64,000 nt of DNA from Hyphomicrobiales bacterium (GCA_003577315.1 QEVK01000012.1:1-64000); one strand, 5' to 3'; counted from the first letter of the stretch, positions 1 to 10,631 are shown. Notes: generated by a model from the letters alone, not told the origin. Numbers and translations: made by a program.

Positions 1-89
1 GATACGAACGACACGCCGATCTCTATCGAGCCTTCATCCTCATCGCAGCCGCAATCATATGCTTCAATGCAAAAGGACGGTTTTGTTAG
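1..89 (+). mobile_element. C-terminal tail of an IS5-type transposase (cut by window edge)
   Basis: The frame beginning at base 3 reads 28 residues to a TAG at 87-89, starting YERHADLYRAF and continuing into a hydrophobic stretch (ILIAAAIICF). A basic RxATRYE/DRHA-type segment followed by a hydrophobic end is typical of the C-terminus of IS5-family (IS427-like) DDE transposases as I recall them. The bases after the hydrophobic stretch (ggacggttttgttaggcgct) could be the right terminal inverted repeat, and CTAA at 95-98 would fit the YTAR target preference of IS5 elements. The rest of the element lies outside the window, so neither its integrity nor the partner repeat can be checked. Confidence 0.45.
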
Positions 90-135
90 GCGCTCTAAGC
101 CGCGCGGCACGCCCGCAAGGACAGGAGACACAACG

Positions 136-858
136 ATGAGAACGTTTGCCGGCATCGCCGTCGCGGCCGCCGCGGCCCTCGCCAGCCCCGCCGAGGCGGG
201 CGACGCCGCCGAGCTCGCCATCCTCGGCTTCACCGCCGACGGCTCCGTCTTCGCCTTCGAGGAATACGGCGTCCAGGACGGCTCCGGCTTTCCCTACGCC
301 AACCGCTTCTACATCGACACGGCGAGCGACAGCTTCGTGGCCGGCACGCCGATCCGCGTGCGCATCGACGACGAAAGCGCCTCGGTGGACGACGCGCGCG
401 AGGAGGCGCGCGGCCGCGGGCAGGCAATCGCGGCGGACGCCGAGCTTGCGCGCCATCGCGGCTTCACCGCCGGCTTCAACGCGATCACCGAGCTTTCGGC
501 CGATCCGTACCGGCTCGCCGTCAACCCGCGGCCGGTGATGCCGGCGATCGACGCGCCGCTCGAGTTCCGGCTGGAGGAGATCGCGCTCGAGCAGCCGGCG
601 AACTGCCACGATCTCGGCCAGGCGGTCGGCTTCCGGCTCGTGCGTCCCGGCCTTGCGCCGGGCGATGCGGCGCAGCTCGTCCACGAGGACGCCTCGATCC
701 CGGCGAGCCGCAACTGCCCGCTCGGCTACCGGCTGGGCGCGGTGCAGACCTTCTTCCCCGAGGGTGGCGACCCGGTCTACGCGGTGCTGGTCTCGGTGCG
801 CTCGGTCGGCTTCGAGGGGCCGAACCATCGCTGGATCGCGGTTCCCGGCCGGTTTTGA
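136..858 (+). CDS. Secreted DUF2259-family protein
   Basis: Encodes 240 residues with a clear Sec signal peptide at the N-terminus (MRTFAGIAVAAAAALASPAEAG, cleavage expected after about residue 20). The mature part matches my memory of DUF2259 proteins (predicted secreted, function unknown). They begin with a segment like ILGFTADGSVFAFEEYGVQDGSG and carry a conserved pair of cysteines in the second half (CHDLGQ and NCPLGY here). The start is set by AGGAGA at 123-128, 7 bases before the ATG. A longer in-frame ATG at 67 would bury the signal peptide and overlap the IS tail. The gene precedes purB on the same strand, an arrangement I recall from Mesorhizobium-type genomes. No function can be assigned beyond a periplasmic location. 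Confidence 0.82.
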   Translation: MRTFAGIAVAAAAALASPAEAGDAAELAILGFTADGSVFAFEEYGVQDGSGFPYANRFYIDTASDSFVAGTPIRVRIDDESASVDDAREEARGRGQAIAADAELARHRGFTAGFNAITELSADPYRLAVNPRPVMPAIDAPLEFRLEEIALEQPANCHDLGQAVGFRLVRPGLAPGDAAQLVHEDASIPASRNCPLGYRLGAVQTFFPEGGDPVYAVLVSVRSVGFEGPNHRWIAVPGRF

Positions 859-883
859 GCCCTCCCGCGCCGACCTTCATGCG

Positions 884-912
884 TTGAGGAATCCGCCGCG
901 CTCTGCTACAGC
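884..912 (+). promoter_or_regulatory. Putative purB promoter
   Basis: TTGAGG at 884-889, a 17-base spacer and TACAGC at 907-912 lie 37 bases upstream of the purB start. The match to the sigma-70 consensus is modest and there is no independent support. Confidence 0.28.
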
Positions 913-948
913 CGGCGCGTCTTCCCCAACGCAGTCAGGACGAGCCTC

Positions 949-2256
949 ATGATCCCGCGCTATTCGCGTCCCGAAATGGTCGCCATCTGGTCGGCCGAAA
1001 CCCGGTTCCGAATCTGGTTCGAGATCGAGGCCCATGCCTGCGACGCGCTGGCGCAGATCGGCGTCATCCCGGCGCAATCCGCGCGCACGATCTGGGAAAA
1101 GGGCGGCAAGGCCGAGTTCGACGTGGCGCGCATCGACGAGATCGAGCGCGAGACCAGGCACGACGTCATCGCCTTCCTCACGCATCTGGCCGAGTTCATC
1201 GGGCCGGATTCGCGCTTCGTCCACCAGGGCATGACCTCGTCGGACCTGCTCGACACCTGCCTCGCCGTCCAGCTTTCGCGCGCCAGCGACATCCTGCTCG
1301 CCGACATCGACGCCCTGCTCGCGGCGTTGAAGCGGCGCGCCTTCGAGCACAAGGACACCGTCACCATCGGCCGCAGCCACGGCATCCATGCCGAGCCGAC
1401 CACCTTCGGCGTCAAGCTGGCGCAGGCCTATGCCGAGTTCTCCCGCTGCCGTGAGCGGCTGGTCGCCGCACGCGCCGAAATCGCCACCTGCGCCATCTCC
1501 GGCGCGGTCGGCACCTTCGCCAACATCGACCCGCGCGTCGAGGAATATGTCGCCGAAAAGCTCGGCCTGACGCCGGAGCCGGTGTCCACGCAGGTCATCC
1601 CGCGCGACCGCCACGCCATGTTCTTCGCCACCCTCGCCGTCATCGCCTCGTCCATCGAGCGGCTGGCCATCGAGATCCGCCATCTCCAGCGCACCGAGGT
1701 GCTGGAGGCGGAGGAGTACTTCTCGCCCGGCCAGAAGGGCTCCTCGGCGATGCCGCACAAGCGCAACCCGGTGCTGACCGAGAACCTGACCGGCCTTGCC
1801 CGCATGGTGCGCGCCTATGCGCTGCCGGCGATGGAGAACGTGGCGCTGTGGCACGAGCGCGACATCTCGCACTCGTCCGTCGAGCGCATGATCGGCCCCG
1901 ACGCCACCATCACCCTCGACTTCGCGCTGGCGCGGTTGACCGGCGTGGTCGAGAAGCTGGTGGTCTACCCGGCCAACATGGAAGCGAACCTGAACAAGTT
2001 CCGCGGCCTCGTCCATTCGCAGCGCGTGCTGCTCGCGCTCACCCAGGCCGGCGTCTCGCGCGAGGACGCCTATCGCCTCGTACAGAGAAACGCCATGAAG
2101 ACATGGGAAAAAGGTGCTGATTTCCTTGAGGAACTCCTCGCCGACAAGGATGTGCGCGCAGCGCTTTCCGAAGACGGGATCAGGGAGAAGTTCGATCTCG
2201 GCTACCACACCAAGCATGTCGACACGATCTTTGCGCGCGTGTTCGGCGAAAGCTGA
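949..2256 (+). CDS. purB: Adenylosuccinate lyase
   Basis: PurB is a cytosolic homotetramer of the fumarase/aspartase superfamily. It releases fumarate from SAICAR and from adenylosuccinate, acting twice in AMP synthesis. The 435-residue length is the normal bacterial size. The superfamily signature GSSAMPHKRNP lies near residue 265 on the mobile serine loop. The conserved regions IGRSHGIHAEPTTFG and QGMTSSDLLDT, which supply the catalytic histidine and substrate contacts, are intact. Transcription probably starts just upstream (884-912), and the gene is followed by a perfect 16-bp hairpin. The other pur genes in this window form a separate run from 5979. The start at MIPRYSRP is the usual one for the rhizobial protein. 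Confidence 0.97.
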   Translation: MIPRYSRPEMVAIWSAETRFRIWFEIEAHACDALAQIGVIPAQSARTIWEKGGKAEFDVARIDEIERETRHDVIAFLTHLAEFIGPDSRFVHQGMTSSDLLDTCLAVQLSRASDILLADIDALLAALKRRAFEHKDTVTIGRSHGIHAEPTTFGVKLAQAYAEFSRCRERLVAARAEIATCAISGAVGTFANIDPRVEEYVAEKLGLTPEPVSTQVIPRDRHAMFFATLAVIASSIERLAIEIRHLQRTEVLEAEEYFSPGQKGSSAMPHKRNPVLTENLTGLARMVRAYALPAMENVALWHERDISHSSVERMIGPDATITLDFALARLTGVVEKLVVYPANMEANLNKFRGLVHSQRVLLALTQAGVSREDAYRLVQRNAMKTWEKGADFLEELLADKDVRAALSEDGIREKFDLGYHTKHVDTIFARVFGES

Positions 2257-2284
2257 GCGGCCGCCGGTTTCCCATCGCATCCCC

Positions 2285-2321
2285 ACGAGGCCGCCGCGCG
2301 AACCCCGCGCGGCGGCCTCGT
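2285..2321 (+). terminator. Strong hairpin after purB
   Basis: A perfect 16-bp inverted repeat (2285-2300 with 2306-2321) around a 5-base loop, AACCC, 29 bases after the purB stop. No T-run follows, so it may end transcription with help or simply protect the 3' end of the mRNA. Confidence 0.6.
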
Positions 2322-2404
2322 GCCATTGACAGCCGCTTCGCGCTCTGGATTGGTGGCGCTGCCGGCGCGATGACGCTCCGGGATCGAGACGAAAGGCGCG
2401 AGCG

Positions 2405-3055
2405 ATGGACATCGTCACTCCCGGGGCTGCGAACATGATGCTGTTCACCGGCGCGGCGCTGGTGCTGCTCGTCGTGCCCGGCCCCGCCGTGCTCTACATC
2501 TTCGCGCGGTCCATCGAGCAGGGCCGCATGGCCGGCCTGATCTCGATCGTCGGCATCCATGCCGCGACGCTGGTCCATGTCGCGGCGGCGGCGCTGGGCC
2601 TGTCGGCGCTGCTCGCCTCGTCGGCGCTCGCCTTCAGCGTCGTCAAATATGCCGGGGCGGCCTATCTGATCTGGCTCGGCCTGCGCAAGCTGTTCGGCCC
2701 CGCGCCGGAGCCGGGCGCCGACATGACCCTTCCCCGGCGCAATTTCGGCCGCCTCCTGCGTGACGGCTTCGTCGTCAACCTGCTCAACCCCAAGACGGCG
2801 CTGTTCTTCCTCGCCTTCCTGCCGCAGTTCGTCGATGTCGGGCGCGGCCACGTGGCGATGCAGATCGCCATCCTCGGCCTTGCCTTCACGCTGCTCGGCC
2901 TCGTCACCGACGGCTGCTACGCGCTCGCCGCCGGCACGGCCGGCAACTGGCTGAAGCGCAGCCCCGGCTATCTGCGGCTCGAGCGCTATGTCAGCGGCAC
3001 GCTGTTCATCGGGCTGGGCGTGACCGCGGCCCTTGCCGGCAACGGCAGGAAGTAG
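2405..3055 (+). CDS. LysE/RhtB-family amino acid exporter
   Basis: A 216-residue inner-membrane protein with about six hydrophobic segments. The LysE/RhtB signature is near the N-terminus (LVLLVVPGPAVLYIFARSIEQGRMAG, with the conserved PGP and GR). The second conserved block around residue 120, GFVVNLLNPKTALFFLAFLPQF, is also typical of the family. Members export amino acids or homoserine lactone-like compounds by proton exchange, and the substrate here cannot be read from sequence. The gene appears monocistronic, and its 3' end lies 6 bases from the stop of a convergent VOC gene. Confidence 0.9.
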   Translation: MDIVTPGAANMMLFTGAALVLLVVPGPAVLYIFARSIEQGRMAGLISIVGIHAATLVHVAAAALGLSALLASSALAFSVVKYAGAAYLIWLGLRKLFGPAPEPGADMTLPRRNFGRLLRDGFVVNLLNPKTALFFLAFLPQFVDVGRGHVAMQIAILGLAFTLLGLVTDGCYALAAGTAGNWLKRSPGYLRLERYVSGTLFIGLGVTAALAGNGRK

Positions 3056-3061
3056 GCCGCC

Positions 3062-3874
3062 TCACACGGCGACCGGCCTGACCCTGATCTCGGTGCCCCA
3101 CGGGTCGCGCACAACGCTTTCCGCCGTCGCCAGCCGCGACGACAGCTCGACGAAGGCGAGCCCGGCGCGGTCGGCCTCGCGCGGGCCCGCGCCCCGGCTG
3201 CGCCAGATGTTGGCGCCGATGTGGTGGTGGTAGCCGCCCGACGACAGGAACACCGCCTGATCGCCATAGTGGGTGATGGTGTCGAGGCCCTGCGCCCCGT
3301 TCCACCACGCCTCGGCGGCGGCGACGTCGCCGACCCGCAGGTGGACATGGCCGACCACCGTGCCTTCCGGCGCGCCCCTCCAGCCGGCCTCGCCGTCGCG
3401 AATCTCGGCCATCAGCGAGTCGAAGTCGAGCCGCTCGGTCGCCATGCGGATCGCACCGTCCTCGCGCGGCCATGCGCTGCGGTCGCGGTCGGCATAGATC
3501 TCGATGCCGTTGCCCTCGGGATCGTTCAGGTAGATCGCCTCGCTGACGAGATGGTCCGAAGCGCCGTCGATCGGGATGCGCGCGTCGATGGCGTGGCGCG
3601 CCCAGCGCGCCAGGTCGGCGCGGGCGGGCAGCAGGAAGGCTGTGTGGAACAGGCCGGCGGCGCGCGGGTCGTCCGGCCGCAGCGCCGCCGATCCCTCGAT
3701 TTCGAGCAACGCGCGCCCGTCGACGCCGAGGTGGATCGTGCCGCCGGCGCGGCGCAGCTCCTTCAGGCCGAGCGCGGCCTTGTAGAAATCCGCCAGGCGG
3801 CCGGGGTCGCGCGCCCTGAGGCCGACGCGGCCGATGCTGACCGGCGTGGTCGCGGCAAAAGGAAGATTGGTCAT
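3062..3874 (-). CDS. Two-domain VOC protein, catechol 2,3-dioxygenase/CatE-like
   Basis: A 270-residue protein with two vicinal-oxygen-chelate modules. The N-terminal one starts around GRVGLRARDPGRLADFYKAALGL. The C-terminal one starts near residue 168 with VVGHVHLRVGDVAAAEAWW. The C-terminal module keeps candidate metal ligands: His in HVHLRV, His in the HHHIGANIW stretch, and Glu in AFVELSS. This layout matches CatE-type extradiol dioxygenases, but substrate specificity is not predictable and a glyoxalase-like or resistance role is possible. The ATG at 3874 is chosen because the first VOC strand begins within 15 residues of it. Longer in-frame starts add a low-complexity leader overlapping the divergent hydrolase region. 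Confidence 0.85.
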   Translation of the reverse strand: MTNLPFAATTPVSIGRVGLRARDPGRLADFYKAALGLKELRRAGGTIHLGVDGRALLEIEGSAALRPDDPRAAGLFHTAFLLPARADLARWARHAIDARIPIDGASDHLVSEAIYLNDPEGNGIEIYADRDRSAWPREDGAIRMATERLDFDSLMAEIRDGEAGWRGAPEGTVVGHVHLRVGDVAAAEAWWNGAQGLDTITHYGDQAVFLSSGGYHHHIGANIWRSRGAGPREADRAGLAFVELSSRLATAESVVRDPWGTEIRVRPVAV

Positions 3875-4056
3875 CGTCGTCTCCGTTGCGTACGGCCGGG
3901 CCGCATCGTTCCAGCCTCGAAGATCGGGTGCGGGCCGGTAAAGCGCAATGCCGCGCGGGGAAGACGCGCCGTTCACGCAGCGGAGACGACGGGCGGGGTG
4001 ACGGCCGGCGGCGGGCGGCGGTTGCAACGGTGCCGCCGCCTCGCTACATGCCGGCC

Positions 4057-4605
4057 ATGAAGGTCAAGGACGCAGACATCCTCATCATCCCCGGCTACAC
4101 CAATTCCGGGCCGGACCACTGGCAGAGCCGCTGGCAGGACAGGCTTTCCACCGCGCGGCGTGTGGAGCAGGCCGAATGGTCGAAGCCGGTGCGCGACGAC
4201 TGGGTCGCCAACGTGGTGCGCGCCATCGAGGAGGGCGAGCGGCCGGCGGTGCTGGTCGCCCACTCGCTCGGCGTGCCGACGGCGATCCATGCGGCGCGGC
4301 AGGCCTCGCGGCCGGTGGCCGGCGCCTTTTTCGTCGCGCCGCCGGACGTGGCCAACCCGGCGATCCGGCCGAAGCACCTGATGACCTTCGGCCCCTACCC
4401 GCGCGACCCGCTGCCGTTTCCGTCGCTGACCATCGCCAGCCGCAACGACCCGTTCTGCGCCTTCGAGGTGGCGGAAGACATCGCCGGCGCCTGGGGGTCG
4501 CTGTTCATCGATGCCGGCGAGGCGGGCCATATCAACGCCGATTCCGGCCATGGGCCGTGGCCGGAAGGGTCGATGACCTTCGCGAGCTTCCTGACGCGGC
4601 TGTGA
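4057..4605 (+). CDS. RBBP9/YdeN-type alpha/beta hydrolase
   Basis: A 182-residue serine hydrolase of the compact RBBP9 (DUF676-related) class. After the opening strand it has the family block ILIIPGYTNSGPDHWQSRW. The nucleophile elbow AHSLG puts Ser at about residue 70. Asp in ASRNDPFC and His in GEAGHIN complete the triad. These enzymes are usually small cytosolic esterases of unknown physiological substrate. The ATG at 4057 puts the first beta-strand close to the N-terminus. An ATG at 4048 (MPAMKVK) is almost equally possible. The 3' end is separated by only 7 bases from a convergent aldolase gene. Confidence 0.85.
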   Translation: MKVKDADILIIPGYTNSGPDHWQSRWQDRLSTARRVEQAEWSKPVRDDWVANVVRAIEEGERPAVLVAHSLGVPTAIHAARQASRPVAGAFFVAPPDVANPAIRPKHLMTFGPYPRDPLPFPSLTIASRNDPFCAFEVAEDIAGAWGSLFIDAGEAGHINADSGHGPWPEGSMTFASFLTRL

Positions 4606-4612
4606 GGCCGCC

Positions 4613-5386
4613 CTATCCCGTTATGGACGCGCGGGCGGCTTCCAGCAGCGCGGCCGCGCCCAGCGCCATGTAGCGATGCTCGCCGCCCATGGCGATCAGC
4701 CGGTAGCCCATCGCGACGTAGCGGCCGGCAAGCCTGGGATCGACCACGTAGATCGCAGCGTGCTTGCCCGCCGCGCGGGCGCGCGCGGCGACGTGGGCGA
4801 TGGCCTCCATCATGTCCTCGAGCGACGGGTTCATCGTCTCGCCGCCGGTCCAGGCGATGGAGAAGTCCGAGGGGCCGACGAGAACGCCGTCGATGCCGGG
4901 CACCGCCAGGATGTCGTCGACGATGGCGAGTGCTGCGCGCGTCTCGATCATGGCGAAGGCGAGCGTTTCGGCATCCGAGCGGCGCAGCCAGTCGCTGCCG
5001 TCGCCACCGCCCCGGCGCGGCATGGCGAAGCTCGGCCCCCACGAACGCTCGCCGACCGGCGGATATTTCATCGCCGCCGCGAAGGCGCGGGCGTCGTCCA
5101 GCGAGTTGATCATCGGCGCGATCACCGCCTCGGCCCCGAAGTCGAGCGCGCGGCTGGCCATGTCGAAGCGGCCGACGGGGATGCGCACCAGCGCCGGCTT
5201 GCCGGCGGCGATGACGGGGGCGAGCGCGCGCAAGACGCTGTCCTCGCCATGGCCGCCATGCTGCATGTCCAGCGTCACCGCCTCCATGGCGGTCGCGGCC
5301 AGCGCCTCGGCCACCAGCGCGTCCGGCAGCGACGACCACGCCGTGAATACGGTTTCGCCGGCGGCGAGCCGCCGGGCAAGCGTCAT
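4613..5386 (-). CDS. HpcH/HpaI-family aldolase
   Basis: A 257-residue class II metal-dependent aldolase of the HpcH/HpaI (2,4-dihydroxyhept-2-enedioate / 2-keto-3-deoxy-sugar-acid) family. Recognisable blocks are VTLDMQHGGHGED, GAEAVIAPMINSLDDA (arginine and metal-site loop), AMIETRAAL (metal-binding Glu) and GVLVGPSDFSIAW (metal-binding Asp). These enzymes cleave 2-keto-4-hydroxy acids to pyruvate and an aldehyde. The real substrate is unknown. The gene starts 5 bases after the stop of the zeta-subunit gene on the same strand, so the two are probably cotranscribed. A GTG three codons upstream (VSAMTL) is an alternative start. Confidence 0.88.
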   Translation of the reverse strand: MTLARRLAAGETVFTAWSSLPDALVAEALAATAMEAVTLDMQHGGHGEDSVLRALAPVIAAGKPALVRIPVGRFDMASRALDFGAEAVIAPMINSLDDARAFAAAMKYPPVGERSWGPSFAMPRRGGGDGSDWLRRSDAETLAFAMIETRAALAIVDDILAVPGIDGVLVGPSDFSIAWTGGETMNPSLEDMMEAIAHVAARARAAGKHAAIYVVDPRLAGRYVAMGYRLIAMGGEHRYMALGAAALLEAARASITG

Positions 5387-5391
5387 TGCGC

Positions 5392-5712
5392 TCACGCCTG
5401 CTTGACCTGCGCGATGGCCTCGTCGAGCAGCTCGTCCATGGTGCGGCGGATCTGGTGGTCGGACTGGTCCACGCCGGCGGCGTCGAAGTCGGCGCGGATC
5501 TTGCGGAACACGTCGTGATCGCCGGCTTCCTGGAAGTCGGAGGCCACGACCTCCCTGGCGTAGGCTTCCGCGTCGTCGCCGGTCTTGCCCAGCTTCTCGG
5601 CGGCCCACAGGCCGAGCAGCTTGTTGCGGCGCGCGGTGGCCTTGAACTTCAATTCCTCGTCGTGAGCGAATTTCTTCTCGAAGGCGTCCTTGCGGTCGTC
5701 CATGGTGGCCAT
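5392..5712 (-). CDS. F1Fo-ATPase zeta subunit (DUF1476)
   Basis: A 106-residue, highly charged, mostly helical protein beginning MATMDDRKDAFEKKFAHDEE. It matches DUF1476, the alphaproteobacterial zeta subunit that blocks ATP hydrolysis by F1-ATPase (first characterised in Paracoccus denitrificans). In that system the N-terminal helix enters the catalytic interface. Length and the N-terminal inhibitory segment fit. The start at 5712 is supported by a GGAGGA Shine-Dalgarno sequence just upstream. The ATP synthase genes themselves are not here, so the gene is unlinked from its complex, as is usual for this family. Its purC side is divergent. Confidence 0.88.
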   Translation of the reverse strand: MATMDDRKDAFEKKFAHDEELKFKATARRNKLLGLWAAEKLGKTGDDAEAYAREVVASDFQEAGDHDVFRKIRADFDAAGVDQSDHQIRRTMDELLDEAIAQVKQA

Positions 5713-5860
5713 GCCATATCCTCCGGCTTGATGGCGAATCCCTGAGCCCATATGGGGGCTGGGACCACAAACCAAAAGGCCGCTTCGCGGTCAATACGCG
5801 CGGGACCGCGCGGCTGTGCGGCATTTGCGTTGGATTGGCCCCGCGCACGCCGATTGACGA

Positions 5861-5889
5861 TTGAGCGCGAGGCGGGTTTGCGCTAGAGA
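5861..5889 (+). promoter_or_regulatory. Putative purC promoter
   Basis: TTGAGC at 5861-5866, a 17-base spacer and TAGAGA at 5884-5889, 90 bases before the purC ATG in the divergent zeta/purC spacer. A TTGACG at 5854 is the better -35 but has no -10 at the right distance. No purine-responsive RNA or operator was recognised in the spacer. Confidence 0.25.
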
Positions 5890-5978
5890 CCGGCTTGAGA
5901 ACCCCTGTCGCGGACCGCATCCCAGCCGCAACCCGGAGCCTTCGCGCCCACCGCCGCTCCCAAAGACCAGAGACCGCC

Positions 5979-6770
5979 ATGAACCGTCGCCGCCGCATCT
6001 ACGAAGGCAAGGCCAAGATTCTTTACGAAGGGCCTGAGCCGGGAACCCTGATCCAGTTCTTCAAGGACGACGCCACCGCCTTCAACAAGAAGAAGCACGA
6101 GGTCGTCGACGGCAAGGGCGTGCTCAACAACCGCATCTCCGAGCACATCTTCACGCATCTGAACCGCATCGGCGTGCCGACGCACTTCATCCGCCGGCTC
6201 AACATGCGCGAGCAGCTCATCCGCGAGGTCGAGATCATCCCGCTGGAGGTGGTGGTCCGCAACGTCGCCGCCGGCTCGCTCGCCAAGCGGCTCGGCATCG
6301 AGGAAGGCACGGTGCTGCCGCGCTCGATCATCGAGTTCTACTACAAGGCCGACGCGCTCGACGACCCGATGGTCTCGGAAGAGCACATCACCGCCTTCGG
6401 CTGGGCCTCGCCGCAGGAGATCGACGACATCATGGCGCTGGCCATCCGCGTCAACGATTTCCTTTCGGGCCTGTTCCTCGGCGTCGGCATCCAGCTCGTC
6501 GACTTCAAGGTCGAGTTCGGCCGGCTCTACGAGGGCGACATGATGCGCGTCGTGCTGGCCGACGAGATTTCCCCCGATTCGTGCCGGCTGTGGGACATCG
6601 CCACCAACGACAAGCTCGACAAGGACCGCTTCCGCCGCGACATGGGCGGGCTGGTCGAGGCCTATCAGGAAGTGGCGCGCCGCCTCGGCATCATGAACGA
6701 GAACGAGCCGCCGCGCCCGTCCGGCCCGGTGCTGGTCTCCTCCAAGCCCGACAAGGGCAGCGTCCACTAG
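5979..6770 (+). CDS. purC: SAICAR synthetase
   Basis: PurC joins CAIR and aspartate using ATP to give SAICAR, the step before PurB. The 263-residue protein has the usual opening [20 protein letters not shown] (ATP-binding glycine-rich part), the block [13 protein letters not shown] ([15 protein letters not shown]) and the substrate signature [10 protein letters not shown]. The start at 5979 follows the family N-terminus. The upstream ATG at 5895 adds an Arg/Ala leader. It heads the run purC-purS-orf-purQ-lipoprotein-purL, with purS beginning 21 bases downstream. Confidence 0.97.
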   Translation: MNRRRRIYEGKAKILYEGPEPGTLIQFFKDDATAFNKKKHEVVDGKGVLNNRISEHIFTHLNRIGVPTHFIRRLNMREQLIREVEIIPLEVVVRNVAAGSLAKRLGIEEGTVLPRSIIEFYYKADALDDPMVSEEHITAFGWASPQEIDDIMALAIRVNDFLSGLFLGVGIQLVDFKVEFGRLYEGDMMRVVLADEISPDSCRLWDIATNDKLDKDRFRRDMGGLVEAYQEVARRLGIMNENEPPRPSGPVLVSSKPDKGSVH

Positions 6771-6791
6771 GTCCAGCCGGAGAAACGCAAA

Positions 6792-7034
6792 GTGATCAAG
6801 GCCCGTGTCACGGTGACCCTCAAGAACGGCGTTCTCGACCCGCAGGGCAAGGCGATCGAGGGCGCGCTCGGCGCGCTCGGCTTCTCCGGCGTCGGCCAGG
6901 TACGCCAGGGCAAGGTCTTCGACCTCGAACTCGCCACCGCCGACAGGGCGAAGGCGGAGGAGGAACTGAAGGCGATGTGCGAGAAGCTGCTCGCGAACAC
7001 GGTGATCGAGAACTATGCTATCAGTATAGGCTGA
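6792..7034 (+). CDS. purS: FGAM synthase subunit PurS
   Basis: PurS (80 residues) is the small structural subunit that lets glutaminase PurQ and synthetase PurL assemble into FGAM synthase in organisms with the small PurL. It has the classic start [29 protein letters not shown] and the later block [11 protein letters not shown]. The start codon is GTG, with an AGAAACG-type weak ribosome site. The gene lies between purC and an 84-residue orf on the same strand. Confidence 0.96.
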   Translation: MIKARVTVTLKNGVLDPQGKAIEGALGALGFSGVGQVRQGKVFDLELATADRAKAEEELKAMCEKLLANTVIENYAISIG

Positions 7035-7049
7035 CGCCGGGAGTTTCCG

Positions 7050-7304
7050 ATGGCGGAAGTGACGAACGAGCTGATCTTCGAGGTGCTGAAGAATCTTCAG
7101 CAGCGAACGGCGAACGTCGAATCGGTGGGTCTGGAGCATTCGCAGGCGATGAATGCGATGAGAGGGCATCTCATGTCCATTCAAACCGACACCAACAATA
7201 TCTACGGCATTCTCTCACGCATCGACCAGCGTCTCGACCGTATCGAAAAACGTCTCGAACTGCGCGAGCTCGCCGAACCCCAGAGACCCTACAGGCCAGA
7301 ATGA
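7050..7304 (+). CDS. Small coiled-coil protein between purS and purQ
   Basis: An 84-residue acidic-to-basic helical protein of unknown function. The second half ([26 protein letters not shown]) has heptad spacing of hydrophobics and reads as a coiled coil. There is no signal peptide or membrane segment. It starts 16 bases after purS and its TGA overlaps the purQ ATG (ATGA), so it is translationally coupled to the glutaminase subunit. I recall unannotated small orfs at this place in other rhizobial purSQ loci, so it is probably a real, conserved gene. Whether it touches the FGAM synthase complex is unknown. Confidence 0.75.
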   Translation: MAEVTNELIFEVLKNLQQRTANVESVGLEHSQAMNAMRGHLMSIQTDTNNIYGILSRIDQRLDRIEKRLELRELAEPQRPYRPE

Positions 7305-7969
7305 AATCCGTCGTCGTCCTCCTCCCCGGCCTGAACCGCGACCGCGACATGATCGCGGCGCTGACCAAGATCGGCGGCCGCCCGCCCGCGACCGCCTGGC
7401 AGACCGACACCGAGATCCCCGACGCCGACCTGATCGTCATCCCCGGCGGCTTCTCGTTCGGCGACTATCTGCGCTGCGGCGCGATCGCGGCGCGCATGCC
7501 GGTCATGCGCGCGGTGGCTAAGAAGGCCGAAAAGGGCGTCAAGGTGATCGGCGTGTGCAACGGCTTCCAGATATTGCTCGAAGCCGGCCTCCTGCCCGGC
7601 GCGTTGATGCGCAACGCCTCGCTGCGCTTCGTGTGCCGCGAAGTGAAGCTCGAAGTCGCCAACGCCGACACCGCATTCACGCGGAGCTATGCAAAGGGCC
7701 AGATCATCCGCTGCCCGGTGGCGCATCATGACGGCAACTACTTCGCGGATGAAGAGACGCTCGCCCGCATCGAGGGCGAGGGCCAGGTGGTGTTCCGCTA
7801 TGCCGAGGGAACCAACCCCAACGGCTCGATCAACGACATCGCCGGCATCGTCAACGCGCGCGGCAACGTGCTCGGCCTGATGCCGCACCCGGAGAACCTG
7901 ATCGAGGCCGCCCATGGCGGCACCGACGGGCGGCCGCTGTTCGAGAGCGTGCTGGGAGCCGCCGCGTGA
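7301..7969 (+). CDS. purQ: FGAM synthase glutaminase subunit PurQ
   Basis: PurQ is the class I glutamine amidotransferase that supplies ammonia to PurL. The 222-residue protein has the nucleophile in GVCNGFQ (Cys86) and the His/Glu pair of the triad in MPHPEN near residue 200. The oxyanion-side motif [14 protein letters not shown] is also intact. Start and stop overlap neighbours on both sides: ATGA with the small orf, and GTGA with the following lipoprotein gene. That points to tight coupling of expression through this run. Confidence 0.97.
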   Translation: MKSVVVLLPGLNRDRDMIAALTKIGGRPPATAWQTDTEIPDADLIVIPGGFSFGDYLRCGAIAARMPVMRAVAKKAEKGVKVIGVCNGFQILLEAGLLPGALMRNASLRFVCREVKLEVANADTAFTRSYAKGQIIRCPVAHHDGNYFADEETLARIEGEGQVVFRYAEGTNPNGSINDIAGIVNARGNVLGLMPHPENLIEAAHGGTDGRPLFESVLGAAA

Positions 7970-8376
7970 GGAAGACCGCAGGCGCGGGCCTGCTCGCCGC
8001 GCTTCTCGCCTCCCTCGCCGCCTGCCAGTCCCCGCCCTCCGGCCCCGGCGCGGCGGGAACCGGCAAGAGCGCCGCCTTGCGCAACATGGAGCAGGTGGCG
8101 ACTGCCGCCCACCGCTGCTGGTTCGCGAGCGGCGATCCGGCCTTCCGCGGCTACAGCTTCGCCAACGAACTGAATTCCTTCTCCGGCCGCCCCCGCTTCC
8201 TGCTCGTGCCGAAGGGCAATTTCGGCGGCCGGCCGCTGCTCGTCGTGCAGGCCGAAGGCCCGGCCGGGCGCGTCAGCGCCTTCGGGCCGCTGATGGACGG
8301 GGCCGAGGGCGCGCGGATTTCCAACGACATCGGCCGCTGGGCGGCAGGCAATGCGAGCTGCGCCCCGATAGGCTAA
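7966..8376 (+). CDS. Putative lipoprotein in the pur cluster
   Basis: A 136-residue protein with a type II signal peptide: basic start MRKTAG, hydrophobic core and lipobox LAAC with the lipidated Cys at residue 20. The mature part has a few conserved-looking pieces ([17 protein letters not shown] and a C-terminal CAPIG that could pair with the earlier Cys), but I do not recognise a named family. It starts at a GTG overlapping the purQ TGA and ends 27 bases before purL. The operon position may reflect coexpression only. It should be attached to the periplasmic face of a membrane, away from the cytosolic purine enzymes around it. Confidence 0.78.
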   Translation: MRKTAGAGLLAALLASLAACQSPPSGPGAAGTGKSAALRNMEQVATAAHRCWFASGDPAFRGYSFANELNSFSGRPRFLLVPKGNFGGRPLLVVQAEGPAGRVSAFGPLMDGAEGARISNDIGRWAAGNASCAPIG

Positions 8377-8403
8377 AGGGCGCGGCGTGAGCACGCGGAC
8401 GAC

Positions 8404-10617
<2,214 letters not shown>

Positions 10618-10631
10618 GAAGGAAACCTGCC

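Noticed and set aside
877..2448. A 523-codon minus-strand open frame opposite purB
   Set aside because: Antisense shadow of a high-GC gene. It gives an Arg/Gly/His-rich low-complexity peptide, and the plus strand encodes an unmistakable PurB.
5774..5792. Short hairpin plus TTTT on the minus strand before the zeta-subunit gene
   Set aside because: Only about six pairs including a wobble. It lies upstream of the gene it would have to follow, so it is not convincing as a terminator.
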